Positions 7,304 through 15,546 of a stretch of DNA of 53,690 nucleotides are shown piece by piece. The notes under the pieces were generated by a model, which was given only the letters and a program-made list of their open reading frames with translations, was not told where the DNA came from and did not search any database. The translations under genes and the position numbers were made by a program. The DNA lies in NCBI RefSeq assembly GCF_000718635.1, contig NZ_JOBF01000036.1:1-53690 (forward strand), read 5' to 3'. Numbering within the stretch: the first letter of the stretch is position 1; every line of letters begins with the position of its first letter. Origin of the DNA: Streptomyces varsoviensis. GTDB taxonomy: Bacteria > Actinomycetota > Actinomycetes > Streptomycetales > Streptomycetaceae.

Positions 7304-9814
7304 ATGAACCGAGGCAGTAGAGACCCGCGCCGGTTAGCCGGGCGGCTCATGGAGCCGTCGGCGCGCATCGGTCTGTCTGTTCTGCTGCTGGCGGGCGGCG
7401 CCCTGGGGGCGACGGCCGGCCCGGCCGCCGCCGCGACCGCCGACGGCACGCTGACGGTCGAGGTGCTCCGCGACTTCTTCGGCACCGGCGTGATCAACGC
7501 GACGATGGACGTACCGCAGCGCGGCATGAAGGTGGCGGTCACCGACCCCGCCGGGCACGTCGTCAGCGGCGTCACGGATGCCACCGGCAAGGTCGTGGTG
7601 GAGCCGTCGGCCGCGCTGAGCGGCGGCCAGTACCGCGTCGACGTCAGCATTCCGGCCCCGTACAACGGCTATCTGCGGGCGGCGCCCGCGTCGACGAAGG
7701 AGAACCACTTCAGCAGCTTCACGTCGTTCGTCGACGTGTCGGACGGCAAGAACGCCTCGGTGGTGACGGGCGTGTGGAACCCGGCCGACTACACGCTGCC
7801 GGAGTCGCGGTACTTCGTACCGGTCCACAACGGTGCCAACGGGACCGACAAACGGGCGTTGGTGGCGTTCGGGACGGAGGTCCGGGGCACGTGTCCCACC
7901 AAGACGGCGTGTCCGGCCACGCTGGCCACGCAGGACCAGGTGGGCACGACGTTCGGGCTGGCGTACGACAAGGACCGGAGCCGGCTGTTCCAGAGCGCGT
8001 TCGCCCGCCGGTACGCCCCGTACGGGCCTCAGGGCGGGGGCGCGATCTACACGGTGCCGGTCAACGGCTCGGGCGCGCCGAAGCTGTTCGCGCGGGTGCC
8101 GGACGCCGCGGAGACGCGGCACGACACCGGCAACATGATCAAGGACGCCGGGTTCACCGACGTGCCGGGCAAGGAGAGCATCGGCGGCCTGGCCCTGTCG
8201 GAGGACGGCTCCACGCTGTACGCGGTGAACCTGCGGACCCGCAGCCTGGTGAGCTTCGACGCGACAGGCGGCACCGCCGGGGCGCCCCAGTCGACGGTCC
8301 CGATCCCGGACCCGGGGTGCGCGAGCCCCGAGGACTGGCGGCCGTTCGGGCTCCAGACCCACGACAACAAGCTGTACGTCGGCGGCGTGTGCAGCGCGGA
8401 GAGCACGCAGAAGCGCTCGGACCTGAAGGCATTCGTCTCCACCTATGACGGCAAGCGGTTCAGCACCGTCCTGAGCCACCAGCTCACGGACAAGCGCGGC
8501 AGCGTCTTCGGCGCCGGCGACAAGGCCACCCACTGGAACCCGTGGAACACCAGCCTGGACACGTGGGAGGACCGTAAGTCCGGCAACGTCTTCATCGACC
8601 CGCAGCCGGAGCTGTCCTCCCTCGCCTTCGGCCGCGACGGCTCGATCATCCTGGGCTTCCGCGACCGGTTCATGGACGTGATGAGCTGGGGCGGGCTGGA
8701 CCCCCGACCGGGGAACGGCACGGCGGAGAACGGCATGTCCGGCGGTGACATCACCATGGTCTGCGCCACTCCCACCGGCGAATACCAGTGGGAAGGCACC
8801 GGGAGCTGCCCCAACCACGCCACCCCCGCCAACAGCGGCGGCCAGCCCGCCGACGTCGTCGAATACTTCCCGGGCGACTCCTTCGGCGGCGCGCACCAGG
8901 AGACCGCACTGGGGTCGGTGGCCTACATCCCGCGGCAGGAATGGGTCGTCAGCACGGAGTTCGACCCGGTCGCCGACGTCGCGACCTCCGGGACCGGGTA
9001 CCACAACATCACCACCGGCGCGGGCCCGGGCAACGACCCGACCCACAACGGCTTCCAGTTCGTCAGCCGGGAACAAGGCGGCTTCGGCAAGGCCGGCGGG
9101 CTCGGCGACATCGCCTACGCGGCGGCGAACGCCCCGATCCAGATCGGCAACGTCGTGTGGTTCGACGGCGACCACAACGGAATCCAGGACCCCGGGCACG
9201 TACTGCTCCCCGGGGCGACGATCAACCTGCTGGACGCGGACGGCAAACAGGTCGCCACGACCAAGACCAACGCCGAGGGCGAGTACTACTTCGGCGGTGT
9301 CGGCGCCGCGTACGAGCTCACGCCCGGCGCGAAGTACACGGTGCAGTTCGACGTGTGCACCGCGGACACCAGCCGGGTGCCCGAGCAGCCCCCGGCGAGC
9401 GCGCTGAGATTCACGCTCCCGCGGGCCGGCGGCGACCGCGCGCACGACTCCAATGTGACCCCGCCGACCACCGGACGGCTGTGCAACGGCTACGCGCCCG
9501 TCACGGCGCCGGACAAGCCGGGCGGGGTCGACCACACCATCGACGCCGGGGTCTACATCCCGAAGGAGACCCCGACCCCGACGCCGACCCCCACCCCCAC
9601 ACCCACCCCGACTCCGACGCCGCCCGCGGCCTCCGTTCCGCCGTCGCCCGCGCCGCCCGCCAACCACCCGAACCCGGCTGGCGGCAGCGGAGGTTCGCTG
9701 GCACACACCGGTACGCCGGGGCTGGCGGAACTGATCGGCGCCGCCGGTCTGCTGGTGGGCGCGGGCCTGGTCATCGCGTACGTGACCCGGAACCGCCGCG
9801 CTCGGCAGCACTGA
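7304..9814 (+). CDS. LAXTG-anchored SdrD B-like surface protein
   Basis: A secreted wall-anchored protein of about 836 residues. An N-terminal signal peptide (hydrophobic stretch LSVLLLAGGALGATAG followed by PAAAATA) leads into a large region (about 60-600) resembling a beta-propeller/esterase-like surface domain, then an SdrD B-type Ig-like domain (about 610-745) with VWFDGDHNGIQDPG and TNAEGEYYFGGV, then a Thr-Pro repeat stalk. It ends with LAHTG, a hydrophobic helix and RNRRARQH. LAXTG is the class E sortase signal of Streptomyces. ATG at 7304 has GGAG about nine bases upstream; a GTG at 7289 is also possible. No sortase gene lies in the window. Confidence 0.88.
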   Translation: MNRGSRDPRRLAGRLMEPSARIGLSVLLLAGGALGATAGPAAAATADGTLTVEVLRDFFGTGVINATMDVPQRGMKVAVTDPAGHVVSGVTDATGKVVVEPSAALSGGQYRVDVSIPAPYNGYLRAAPASTKENHFSSFTSFVDVSDGKNASVVTGVWNPADYTLPESRYFVPVHNGANGTDKRALVAFGTEVRGTCPTKTACPATLATQDQVGTTFGLAYDKDRSRLFQSAFARRYAPYGPQGGGAIYTVPVNGSGAPKLFARVPDAAETRHDTGNMIKDAGFTDVPGKESIGGLALSEDGSTLYAVNLRTRSLVSFDATGGTAGAPQSTVPIPDPGCASPEDWRPFGLQTHDNKLYVGGVCSAESTQKRSDLKAFVSTYDGKRFSTVLSHQLTDKRGSVFGAGDKATHWNPWNTSLDTWEDRKSGNVFIDPQPELSSLAFGRDGSIILGFRDRFMDVMSWGGLDPRPGNGTAENGMSGGDITMVCATPTGEYQWEGTGSCPNHATPANSGGQPADVVEYFPGDSFGGAHQETALGSVAYIPRQEWVVSTEFDPVADVATSGTGYHNITTGAGPGNDPTHNGFQFVSREQGGFGKAGGLGDIAYAAANAPIQIGNVVWFDGDHNGIQDPGHVLLPGATINLLDADGKQVATTKTNAEGEYYFGGVGAAYELTPGAKYTVQFDVCTADTSRVPEQPPASALRFTLPRAGGDRAHDSNVTPPTTGRLCNGYAPVTAPDKPGGVDHTIDAGVYIPKETPTPTPTPTPTPTPTPTPPAASVPPSPAPPANHPNPAGGSGGSLAHTGTPGLAELIGAAGLLVGAGLVIAYVTRNRRARQH

Positions 9815-9880
9815 CCGAACCGCGCAGCATTGAACGAGCCGCGCAGCACTGAACGAACCACGCACCACTGAATGAACCGC
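9805..9880. repeat. 19-bp tandem repeat, four copies, spanning stop and start codons
   Basis: Units with the pattern GCAGCACTGAMCGAACCGC occur at 9805, 9824, 9843 and 9862. Each carries a TGA. The first contains the stop codon of the surface-protein gene, and the last contains the ATG that opens the next long frame, which is one reason to doubt that ATG as a real start. Confidence 0.88.
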
Positions 9881-9979
9881 ACAACGGTGGTCTGCCCGTC
9901 CGCGATCCGAAAGGTGCGGGCGGGCAGGCCGTCTTCAGGTGTGGTGATCGATCGGCGATCGGAAGGATGGATACGGAGC

Positions 9980-10825
9980 GTGCCAGCGTCGTACCGCGTA
10001 CGGAGTGCGAGAACCCGGCAGGCCCCACCGGGTCGTACGGCTGACCGGCGCCGATGGCGTCCGCGGTCGCGCCGGGCCGCGGCCGTCATCGGCATCGGCA
10101 TCGCGGCCGTCGCGGCGGCCGGGGCAGCCGCGTTCTTGATCGCCGACAGCGGCAACGGCTCCGGGGGCGGCTCCGGCGGCGATCCGCGCCCGCTGACCTC
10201 GGATGAGGCGGGCCGGCTCGCGCTCACGCGTTTCCTCAACTACCAGGCGCGAGGCCGCGCGGTGACGGTCACCGTGCCGGGCACCGGGGGCACGCTGACC
10301 GTCACCGGGTCCGTCGACTACCGGCGCAAGGCCGGTTACGGCGTGGTGCACGGCACCGGGCGCGACAAATCCAGCGACGGGCTGATCCAGTGGACGCCCG
10401 CCTCCGTGCGCGTCCTCCCGATGGCCAACGCCCCGGCGCAGGCGCCCGCCTCTCCGCCCCGCTCCGGCTGGTACGAACGCCCGCTGCTGTCGGCCGGCAG
10501 CACACTGGACACCTCCCTGTCCATCGCCCTCGGCCTCGGCGGCGACCGGCCGGACAACGCCCAACTGCTGTCGCAGAACGGTGCCTCCTGGCAGGGGCGG
10601 GAGCAGTTGGACGGGCACCGGGTGGACGTCATGACCGGCCCGTCCTCCCCTGGCCACTCCGGTACGGCGGGCACCGTGCGCTACTGGCTCGGCTCCGACG
10701 GCACCATGTACCGGGTACGCGTCAGCGTGCGTTCGCAGCCGGAGCCGGTGGTCATCGATTTCGACACCCACCAGTACGTGCCGGTCGAGCCGGCTCCCGG
10801 CACCGCCACCTCCCCGTTCAAGTAG
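9980..10825 (+). CDS. Membrane-anchored protein, function unknown
   Basis: The frame is open from an ATG at 9872, but that ATG lies inside a tandem repeat without a ribosome binding site. I chose GTG 9980, which has GGAAGG upstream at loose spacing; GTG 9941 or 9944 are alternatives. From GTG 9980 the protein has an Arg-rich N-terminus, one transmembrane helix (about 33-52), a Gly/Ser linker and an extracytoplasmic domain of about 220 residues with beta-rich segments (VTVTVPGTGGTLTVTGSVDY; VRYWLGSDGTMYRVRVSV). The outline recalls LppX/LprG-like domains but I cannot assign a family. It follows the surface-protein gene directly. Confidence 0.75.
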   Translation: MPASYRVRSARTRQAPPGRTADRRRWRPRSRRAAAVIGIGIAAVAAAGAAAFLIADSGNGSGGGSGGDPRPLTSDEAGRLALTRFLNYQARGRAVTVTVPGTGGTLTVTGSVDYRRKAGYGVVHGTGRDKSSDGLIQWTPASVRVLPMANAPAQAPASPPRSGWYERPLLSAGSTLDTSLSIALGLGGDRPDNAQLLSQNGASWQGREQLDGHRVDVMTGPSSPGHSGTAGTVRYWLGSDGTMYRVRVSVRSQPEPVVIDFDTHQYVPVEPAPGTATSPFK

Positions 10826-10843
10826 TCTCTGCTCAGGCGCTGT

Positions 10844-12238
10844 TCAGGCGGCCTCCACCAGCGCGTACGCGGCGAGCAGGGACGCCTCCGGCAGCCGGAT
10901 GCCGTCCGTCTTCGGCAGGTCCGGGACGGCCGGGACGACGGTGGCGCCCGCCGTGGCAGCGGCGGGGAACTGCGGCTGCTGGGGAGGCGCGGCGACCTCC
11001 GTGAACGGGATGCCGCCGGGCGCCTTCGGCGCCTCCCACGTGCCGGACGGCGAGGGCGGCCCAGTGGGGGAGGGCGACTCCCCCCGCGTAGCGGGGTCGG
11101 CCGGGGGCGGGCAGGCCGCGGTCGTCGTGAGCCGGTCGGGCACGGTCGTGCGCAGGTCGTTGTCCCGCAGGCAGTTGCCCCGGCCGCGGGTGGCGGTGGG
11201 GAACGTCCAGCCGACGTCGACGCCATTGCCGGTGAACGTGTTGTCCACGATCTGATTGCCGACCGGAGGCAGGTCGGCGGTCGCGGTGATCATCAGTCCC
11301 GCGTTGCGGTTGCCGACGACGCGGTTGCGGAGGAACCGGTTCTCGCTGCCGCCGTCGACGCCGACGCCGATGCCCCAACCGCCGTCCGCCTGCTCCGGGG
11401 TGGCCTGCTGCTGGTTGGCGGCGATCAGATTGCCCGCGATAACGGAGCCCTTCTGCGGAAGCAGCTTCTCCTGGTGGTCGGAGTTGGTGGTGAGCCCGAC
11501 CCGGTTGCCGGTCAGGCGGTTGCCGACCACGTACATGTTCTCGCTGGCATTGGTGCCTTCGTAGCCGACCGCGTTGAGTTCGGCGACGTTGTCGCGCACC
11601 ACGATGTTGCAGGGCTTGCACTGGCCGACATAGATCCCCGAGTCGGCGCCGCCCGACGCGTACGAGTGCTCGATGACACCGTTCTGGGCGGAGAACGCGT
11701 AGATGCCGTACAGCCCGTTGCGGGTCGCGGTCACGTGGGAGACCAGGAACGACTTCAGGAAGCTGACGGGCTCGGAGCCGGTGTCGTATCCGCCGCTCCC
11801 GCCCGGCAGGCCGGCCGCCGCCTTCGCCGAACCGGTGACCAGCACCCCGTTCTGCGTGTTGTTCCGCACGGTCAGGTTCTCCACGGACACCCCGGGCGCC
11901 GAGACGACGACGCCGTTCGGCTGGCGCAACCGCCCGTCGATGACGACCTTGTCCCGGGACAGCCCGCGCAGGGTGACGCGCGCCGTGCCCACCCGCACCG
12001 ACTCGTGGTAGACGCCCGGAGCGACCAGCACCAGGTCGCCGGGGCGCGCCAAGGAAACCGCCGCCGAGATCGTCGGGGCGTCGGCGGGCACCCGGATCGT
12101 CACCCGCGCACCGTCCGGACGCCGACCCTTGCCCGACCCGCCATCGCCATCACCGTTGCCATCGCCGCCGCCGCAACCGGCCACCAATGCCAGCGTGCCC
12201 ACTACGGCCGCCAACGCGCGAAGAGCTGATCTAGGCAT
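10844..12238 (-). CDS. Right-handed beta-helix lipoprotein
   Basis: A 464-residue lipoprotein. The signal peptide ends in the lipobox LVAGC, followed by a Gly/Asp linker, then a parallel beta-helix (about 40-380) with recurring turns such as NGVVVSAPGVSVENLTVRNN, GIYVGQCKPCNIVVRDN and NAGLMITATADL. Such helices (NosD/pectate-lyase-like) bind or cleave polysaccharide. The C-terminus is Pro-rich and ends in a weakly hydrophobic stretch. The start ATG at 12236-12238 has GGGGAT just upstream; upstream in-frame codons are ignored because only this start gives a signal peptide. No catalytic residues could be assigned. It diverges from the Dyp peroxidase gene. Confidence 0.85.
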   Translation of the reverse strand: MPRSALRALAAVVGTLALVAGCGGGDGNGDGDGGSGKGRRPDGARVTIRVPADAPTISAAVSLARPGDLVLVAPGVYHESVRVGTARVTLRGLSRDKVVIDGRLRQPNGVVVSAPGVSVENLTVRNNTQNGVLVTGSAKAAAGLPGGSGGYDTGSEPVSFLKSFLVSHVTATRNGLYGIYAFSAQNGVIEHSYASGGADSGIYVGQCKPCNIVVRDNVAELNAVGYEGTNASENMYVVGNRLTGNRVGLTTNSDHQEKLLPQKGSVIAGNLIAANQQQATPEQADGGWGIGVGVDGGSENRFLRNRVVGNRNAGLMITATADLPPVGNQIVDNTFTGNGVDVGWTFPTATRGRGNCLRDNDLRTTVPDRLTTTAACPPPADPATRGESPSPTGPPSPSGTWEAPKAPGGIPFTEVAAPPQQPQFPAAATAGATVVPAVPDLPKTDGIRLPEASLLAAYALVEAA

Positions 12239-12325
12239 GATCCCCAGTCTGGCATGGCGCCCAATTCCACACCAGAATCGCGCGGTTGAGCGCACGTACG
12301 GTTCCGGTGTGGCACTCTGCGCACC

Positions 12326-13525
12326 ATGCGCCGAGCCGAACACCACCCGTCACGCCGTACGTTCCTCGATGTCACCGGCGCCATGATGGCCGCCGGCCTG
12401 ACCGCGGGATGCGCGGCCGACACCGCCGAGCCGCCCCGGCGCACCCCTGATTCCGCGACCACACCCGTCCCCGCCTCCACCTCGACCTCCACTCCCACAC
12501 CCGTTTCCGCGACGGGCCGCCACCAGGCGGGCATCACGCTTCCCCAGCCGGCCCAGCCCAACCTCCTCGCCGTAGTGGCCGACCTCGGCGCCACCGCGGA
12601 CCCCGGCCCGCTGCTCGCCGAACTCGGCCAGGCCATCCTCACCCTCACCGCCGGGAACGACCCGCGGCTGATGGGCCTGCCACCGGGCGACCTCACCGTC
12701 ACGGTCGGCGTGGGCCCCCGGCTCGTACGCGCGGCCGGCGCCTCCCTGCCCGGCGCGACCGACCTCCCGCGCTTCTCCCGCGAGCGGATCGCCTCCCGAG
12801 CCCGCGGCGGCGACCTGCTGATACAGATCTGCGCCGGCGACGCGCTGCTCTTACCGGTCGTCGCCGCCGCGCTCCTGGCCCAGGCCGGCGACCGCCTCCG
12901 CGAACGCTGGCGCCAGTCCGCACGCCGCGGTGCGAACGTGTCCGTCGGCAACGGCCTCACCGCGCCCCGCAACCCCCTCGGCTTCATCGACGGCATCGTG
13001 GGCCCGCACACGGCCGCGGAACAACAGCGCGACCTATGGCTGACAGGCCCCCCGGCGGTCGCCGGCGGCACCCTCGCCGTCCTAAGACGTATGGAACTCG
13101 ACCTGCCGCGCTTCGCCGCCCTCTCCGTGGCCGAGCAGGAAGCGGTCTTCGGGCGGCGCCGGGCCAGCGGCGTCCCCTTCTCCGGCGGCGCCGCCGACTC
13201 GGGCCCGGACCTCGGAGCCAAGACACCGGACGGCCGCTACCTCGTCCCCGCCACCGCCCACGCGCGCCGCGCACACTCCACCGCTGTCGGAGTCGGTCTC
13301 ATGCTCCGCCGCTCGTACACCACTGACGAGCCCGCCCCCGGACTGCTCTTCATCAGCTTCCAGAACGACCTGCGGACCTTCACCGCCACCCTCACTCACA
13401 TGGAAACCTCCGACGCGCTGCTGCCCTTCACCACCACGACCGCCGGCGCGACCTTCCTGATCCTCCCCGGCTTCGACCGCCACCGCCCGCTGGGCTCCCA
13501 ACTCTTCGGCCGACCGCCCGCGTAG
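12326..13525 (+). CDS. Dyp-type peroxidase, Tat-exported, possibly lipidated
   Basis: The 399-residue protein begins with a twin-arginine signal (PSRRTFLDVTGAMMAAGL) ending in LTAGC, which could act as a lipobox after Tat export. The mature part shows the Dyp-peroxidase landmark GFIDG (canonical GxxDG with the catalytic Asp) near residue 215, and a later ARRAHS segment in the position of the haem-ligand region of the family. Dyp peroxidases use haem and H2O2 to oxidise dyes, lignin models or iron-porphyrin. It diverges from the beta-helix lipoprotein gene (87 bp apart), suggesting shared control. No efeU/efeO-like iron-uptake partner is seen, so the substrate is open. Confidence 0.9.
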   Translation: MRRAEHHPSRRTFLDVTGAMMAAGLTAGCAADTAEPPRRTPDSATTPVPASTSTSTPTPVSATGRHQAGITLPQPAQPNLLAVVADLGATADPGPLLAELGQAILTLTAGNDPRLMGLPPGDLTVTVGVGPRLVRAAGASLPGATDLPRFSRERIASRARGGDLLIQICAGDALLLPVVAAALLAQAGDRLRERWRQSARRGANVSVGNGLTAPRNPLGFIDGIVGPHTAAEQQRDLWLTGPPAVAGGTLAVLRRMELDLPRFAALSVAEQEAVFGRRRASGVPFSGGAADSGPDLGAKTPDGRYLVPATAHARRAHSTAVGVGLMLRRSYTTDEPAPGLLFISFQNDLRTFTATLTHMETSDALLPFTTTTAGATFLILPGFDRHRPLGSQLFGRPPA

Positions 13526-13576
13526 CCACCGGGGGCAGGCCCCGCTGTCGGGAACGATGGCCGGGGTTTATGGAGG

Positions 13577-14482
13577 TCAGTCCTTGTGCCGCAGGACTGC
13601 CCCCTGCTCGGCCTCCGCCGCGGCGCGGAACGTGGACCAGGCGTCGGCGCTGACGCCGAGGGCGTCGGACAGGTAGGCGCTGACCGCGTCGGCCACCAGG
13701 ACCACGCGCGCGGGGTCGGGGTCGGTGGTCTCGGCCACGGCCTCCCCGGCTATGCCGCCCAGGGTGTGCCCGCCGTTCGGTACGGTCATCAATCGCTTCG
13801 GCGCGGGGCTCAGGTGGTAGGCGTCGAGGAACCAGTCCGGGCCCCGGGTGGACATCTGCGACTGGTCCTTCTCACCGGCGATGATGAGCGCGGGGGTGCT
13901 CATGGTGCTGTAGTCCGGCCGCATGAAGGGCAGGTGCTCGACAGCGAACGGGGTCAGGGAGTCGCCCGTTCCGGTCGCGGCGATCAAGACGCCGGCCTTG
14001 ACGCCGGGACGGGAGAAGTCCTCCCCGGGGTGGCCGGCGTCGTCGACGATACGGGCGCCGAGAAGCGTGCCCACGGTCTGGGCGCCCCAGGAATGCCCCA
14101 CCAGCGCCACGCGTGCCCGGTCGACCCGGTCGGTGAGCCCAGCCTGCTCCATGACGTGGCCGAGGTGGTCGAGCACCCCGTGGAGGTCGGAGATCCGAAC
14201 CCGCCAGATGGTGCCGGAGCGCGGGTCGTCGAACCCGATGCCGTACCGGCGGGAATCGAGATGCGTGGGCTGGACGACGACGAAGCCCGCGGCGGCCCAG
14301 CGGTCGACCAGCGGCTCATAGCCGTCCATCGACCACGCGTTGCCGTGGGAGAACACGATGACGGGCAGGTCGGCGCCCTGGACGGGGGCGGTCACCTTCA
14401 CCTGAAGCTCGAATTCCCGTCCCTCGGCGGGAACGATGATCGGCTTGATCGCGATCGTCTGGTGCTGTGCGGGAGTGGACAT
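13577..14482 (-). CDS. Alpha/beta hydrolase (chlorophyllase/PAF-acetylhydrolase-like)
   Basis: A 301-residue alpha/beta hydrolase. It has an oxyanion-hole strand VIVFSHGNAWSMDGY, the nucleophile elbow GHSWG, a likely catalytic Asp in AGEKDQS and the final His in NGGHTLGG. No signal peptide is evident, so it should be cytoplasmic. The start ATG at 14480-14482 has AGGAAG about nine bases upstream; a GTG at 14500 overlaps that ribosome binding site and is unlikely. Transcription probably begins in the region with the double GGAAC-GTTCC element. Substrate not inferable beyond ester or amide. Confidence 0.88.
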   Translation of the reverse strand: MSTPAQHQTIAIKPIIVPAEGREFELQVKVTAPVQGADLPVIVFSHGNAWSMDGYEPLVDRWAAAGFVVVQPTHLDSRRYGIGFDDPRSGTIWRVRISDLHGVLDHLGHVMEQAGLTDRVDRARVALVGHSWGAQTVGTLLGARIVDDAGHPGEDFSRPGVKAGVLIAATGTGDSLTPFAVEHLPFMRPDYSTMSTPALIIAGEKDQSQMSTRGPDWFLDAYHLSPAPKRLMTVPNGGHTLGGIAGEAVAETTDPDPARVVLVADAVSAYLSDALGVSADAWSTFRAAAEAEQGAVLRHKD

Positions 14483-14525
14483 GGGCGCTGGCTTCCTCAC
14501 GACGGGACGCGTACCGCATACTCTT

Positions 14526-14568
14526 AGCGGAACCTCGTTCCGGAACTGTACCGGAACAAGGTTCCGCT
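14526..14568. promoter_or_regulatory. Operator-like double inverted repeat upstream of the hydrolase
   Basis: Two 18-base arms (14526-14543 and 14551-14568) are reverse complements at 17 of 18 positions, with a 7-base spacer AACTGTA. Each arm also contains its own dyad, GGAAC-CTC-GTTCC and GGAAC-AAG-GTTCC. Two adjacent GGAACNNNGTTCC sites are typical of TetR-type operators. The element is 44-86 bp upstream of the hydrolase start, where a promoter would lie. No adjacent regulator gene is present in the window. Confidence 0.7.
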
Positions 14569-14982
14569 ACGCAAGAGCTTCAGCCCCGCCGAAAAAAGTT
14601 GTCCGCGCGCCACCCCCTCGCTCGCCGGAGCCCGCACGGCGCCGCGTCCACAACCCGCCTCAGACCGGACACGTCGCCCGCCTCCCGCCCGCCTCCCGCC
14701 CGCCTGGGCACCCCACCGCACCGCCGTGTTGCGCGCGCAACACGCAAACACCCCCTGGCCGCGTTCCTGCGGACGCCATCTCGCACCCACTCGTAAGGCC
14801 GCAACTCGGGTGGTGTTGTTGTGAGTCACTGAGTCCGGTTGCCCCCAGCGCGTACATCCGCTGCCCGCCGGGGTGTTGGCGGCCGGTGATACGATCATGG
14901 TTCGGCGTCTCCGTTCCCGGTCGTCCGGTGACCAGTCACTCCAATCCCTTTCCGTCAGAAACGCGAGCCCAGTGCCCGGACC
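14569..14982. other. Non-coding stretch with a palindromic element
   Basis: No gene is supported here; the short frames on both strands have no motif. The segment contains a 20-bp perfect palindrome at 14725-14744 (centre GCGCGC) followed by a block resembling the one next to tRNA-Ser. Around 14890 a GATACGAT sequence could be a -10 element for the decayed P450 gene that follows. Confidence 0.5.
14725..14776. repeat. Palindromic element, copy 1 (degenerate)
   Basis: A perfect 20-bp palindrome CGTGTTGCGCGCGCAACACG is followed by GCAAACACCCCCTGGCCGCG and TTCCTGCGGA. By eye about 43 of 52 positions match the block at 25322-25372, with two one-base gaps. Unlike that copy, this one cannot form the long downstream hairpin, so it looks like a degenerate duplicate. 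Confidence 0.65.
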
Positions 14983-15525
14983 TTGTCAACCATCGACAAG
15001 CCGGCTAACACCGGGTCAACTGGGGGCGACCACTGCGGGCTTCACCCGTGGCCCCTGCTCCGCCTACGCACCCTCGCGGCAACACGTACCGGTGGTGGAC
15101 ACCGTCCCTCCCCCGATCGGGATGAGAGTGTGCTTGGTCACCCGGTACGAGGAAATGCTGCTCGAAAACGCCGCCGGGCAGCCCGAGTTCGAGCTCGACA
15201 CCGTACTGGCGCGGTCGTTATCGCCCCTGCTGTTGTGTGAGCTGTTCGGATTCCCGCTGGCCGACGCCGACGATCTGCGCGGTTGGGCGGGGGCCTGGGT
15301 GCGAAATCAACCGAGATGGCTGCGGGCTTCGTCGACGCCGGACGCACTACGCCGCGGGCCCCGCACCTGCCCACGCCGAGGACGAGATTGTGCTGGGCGA
15401 GTTGGTGACCCGGTACCCGGCGGTTCGGCCGACTTGGCGCGCCGGCGAGGTGCACCGGCGAGGTGCACCGGCAGTTCACGCTGCTTCTGCGTGGTGTGGG
15501 CAGCCTGCCCGTTCGTATCAACTAA
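14983..15525 (+). pseudogene. Cytochrome P450 pseudogene (internal deletion, frameshifts)
   Basis: P450 fragments occur in order but in different frames. A possible N-terminus MSTIDKPANTG begins at a TTG (14983). RVCLVTRYEEM (early beta-sheet) and LLLCELFGFPLADADDLRGW (the usual ICELLG...DDFRGW segment) share a frame to about 15300. Then THYAAGPAPAHAEDEIVLGE resembles the haem-loop end HxCxGxxLAR, with Ala at the Cys-ligand position, followed by LVTRYPAVRP. The C-terminus LLLRGVGSLPVRIN and a stop (15523-15525) lie in another frame after a 13-bp tandem duplication. The I-helix, ExxR and much of the core are missing; total length is under half a P450. Not functional. Confidence 0.78.
15442..15472. 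repeat. 13-bp tandem duplication causing a frameshift
   Basis: CCGGCGAGGTGCA occurs at 15442-15454 and again at 15455-15467, followed by a partial CCGGC. Removing one copy restores a continuous P450 C-terminus, reading RAGEVHRQFTLLLRGVGS. It is a simple slippage mutation in the pseudogene. Confidence 0.9.
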
Positions 15526-15546
15526 TCACTCATAGAGAAGAAGGAC

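Noticed and set aside
7334..9868. Long minus-strand frame of 844 codons
   Set aside because: Antisense to the LAXTG surface-protein gene, which has a signal peptide, an SdrD-like domain and an anchor; the antisense frame is Arg/Gly/Val-rich without motifs.
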